Shown piece by piece: positions 5,499 through 6,414 of a stretch of 6,414 nucleotides of DNA. A program made the translations under genes and the position numbers. Source of the DNA: Clostridia bacterium (lineage in GTDB: Bacteria > Bacillota > Clostridia > UBA1381); assembly GCA_008668455.1 (NCBI GenBank), contig RQCD01000132.1, positions 1-6,414 of the forward strand, read 5' to 3'. Within the stretch, counting starts at the first letter, position 1; each line of letters begins with the position of its first letter. Under the pieces are notes generated by a model. It saw only the letters and a list, made by a program, of their open reading frames with translations. It was not told the DNA's origin and searched no databases.

Positions 5499-6414
5499 AA
5501 CGCGAAATTCTCATATCCAAGGCTTCCGAGCTTTTAGACGCCGGCACAGTAGACCGGGTTTTAGGCTGGAAGAAAGGAGAATTTGACTATGACGTAACGC
5601 CGGCGGTGTTCCGGAGCGCAGAGGATTTAGCGTCCTTTGTCTGGAACGATTTCTGCGGCGCAAACTTTTCAAAATATCTGATCCGGGAAACCGGAAAAAG
5701 TGAAAACAAGGTATTAGTATTCTTAAAGCCGTGCGATACCTACAGCTTTAACCAGCTTTTATCCGAGCATCGTTTTGACCGGGAAAGAGTTTATGCCGTG
5801 GGCGTTCCGTGCGGGGGAATGTTAGATACCAACCGCATTAAGGACAGCGCAGAGGGAATTGCCTCTGTCCGCAGCGAGGGCGATCAGGTTGTTGTAGAAA
5901 CACTCTACGACGGCACGGTCACACTCCCGGCAGCGGAAATGCTCTCCGAGCGTTGCAAAAACTGTAAATCGAAAAAGCATGTTGCTTATGACGAATTGTT
6001 AGGCACAGACGGCGAGGTGTTAGCTTCCGGACGCTTTGACGAGGTGGAGCGTTTAGAGAAAATGACGCCGGATGAACGCTTTGCGTTCTGGCAGAACGAG
6101 CTTTCACGCTGTATCCGCTGCAATGCCTGTCGGGACGTTTGTCCGGCATGCACCTGCGAAAAGTGCGTGTTTGACAATCCGAACTCCGGTGTGGAAAACA
6201 AAGCGGCTGCAAACTCCTTTGAGGAAAAAATGTTCCACATTATCCGCGCGTTCCACGTTGTCGGAAGATGTACCGACTGCGGCGAATGCTCGCGCGTTTG
6301 TCCGCAGCATATTCCGCTCCATCTCTTAAACCGGAAATTCAGTAAGGATATTGACGAATATTACGGAGCATATCAGTCAGGAGCAGAGGTTGGACGCAGA
6401 CCGCCGATTGTAAA
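5486..6414 (+). CDS. FrhB/FdhB-like 4Fe-4S dicluster protein (possible FlxB/FlxC-type subunit), 3' end outside window
   Basis: The frame stays open from ATG 5486 to the window end, giving 309 residues with no stop. The N-terminal half resembles the beta-subunit family of F420-reducing hydrogenase and formate dehydrogenase: VLVFLKPCDTYSF (76-88, C83), AVGVPCGGML (104-113, C109) and RCKNCKSKKH (156-165, C157/C160). The second half has two ferredoxin motifs, C209-x2-C212-x2-C215-x3-C219-P and C262-x2-C265-x2-C268-x3-C272-P. Three more cysteines follow the first motif (C222, C224, C227 in ACTCEKC). Position right after the MvhD-like gene, overlapping by 13 bp, indicates an electron-input subunit that hands electrons through MvhD to HdrA. 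In FlxABCD-HdrABC systems such Fe-S subunits sit with an NAD(P)H/FAD-binding FlxA; in methanogens the homologue FdhB partners formate dehydrogenase. Which applies depends on genes beyond the window. Use of F420 is unlikely in this kind of organism but not excluded by the sequence. Confidence 0.85.
   Translation, partial: MQEIKREILISKASELLDAGTVDRVLGWKKGEFDYDVTPAVFRSAEDLASFVWNDFCGANFSKYLIRETGKSENKVLVFLKPCDTYSFNQLLSEHRFDRERVYAVGVPCGGMLDTNRIKDSAEGIASVRSEGDQVVVETLYDGTVTLPAAEMLSERCKNCKSKKHVAYDELLGTDGEVLASGRFDEVERLEKMTPDERFAFWQNELSRCIRCNACRDVCPACTCEKCVFDNPNSGVENKAAANSFEEKMFHIIRAFHVVGRCTDCGECSRVCPQHIPLHLLNRKFSKDIDEYYGAYQSGAEVGRRPPIV

Noticed and set aside
5919..6329. Small open frames on both strands in the last 500 bases
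   Set aside because: They overlap the continuous FrhB-like reading frame, whose ferredoxin motifs show which frame is real.
1..6414. CRISPR array, tRNA/rRNA, insertion sequence or phage genes
   Set aside because: No regular repeats, no inverted terminal repeats, no RNA gene folds and no integrase or transposase reading frames were seen; nearly every base is in a metabolic gene.

Overview
The window is one strand-consistent stretch of bacterial metabolic genes, all on the + strand, packed with short gaps or overlaps and interrupted by no visible terminator, promoter, RNA gene, repeat or mobile element. It looks like a segment of one long operon from a strictly anaerobic fermentative bacterium. 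Strong AAAGGAGG-type ribosome sites, roughly balanced GC with frequent TTA leucine codons, and many oxygen-sensitive iron-sulfur proteins fit an anaerobic member of the Firmicutes (Clostridia or Negativicutes). The sequence alone does not fix the genus.

Layout: positions 1-419 hold the C-terminal 138 residues of an L-lactate/malate dehydrogenase family protein, cut by the window start. After 17 bp comes a complete class II fumarase (fumC, 437-1813). A 55-bp gap with a weak hairpin leads to a complete heterodisulfide-reductase-type set: hdrB (1869-2678), hdrC (2668-3060), hdrA (3079-5073) and an mvhD/flxD-like [2Fe-2S] protein (5064-5498). The last gene (from 5486, cut by the window end) encodes an FrhB/FdhB-like iron-sulfur protein with two ferredoxin-type 4Fe-4S motifs.

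Working model: HdrA is the flavin-based electron-bifurcating (or confurcating) core. HdrBC carries electrons to or from a disulfide or another unknown acceptor on the two non-cubane clusters of HdrB. MvhD and the FrhB-like protein link HdrA to a mid-potential donor. No hydrogenase large subunit is visible, so the donor is probably NADH (as in the FlxABCD-HdrABC systems) or formate, depending on genes beyond 6414. The most interesting point is that this module sits directly behind a 2-hydroxyacid dehydrogenase and a fumarase. That suggests, but does not prove, a link between bifurcation and the malate/fumarate (or lactate) branch of fermentation.
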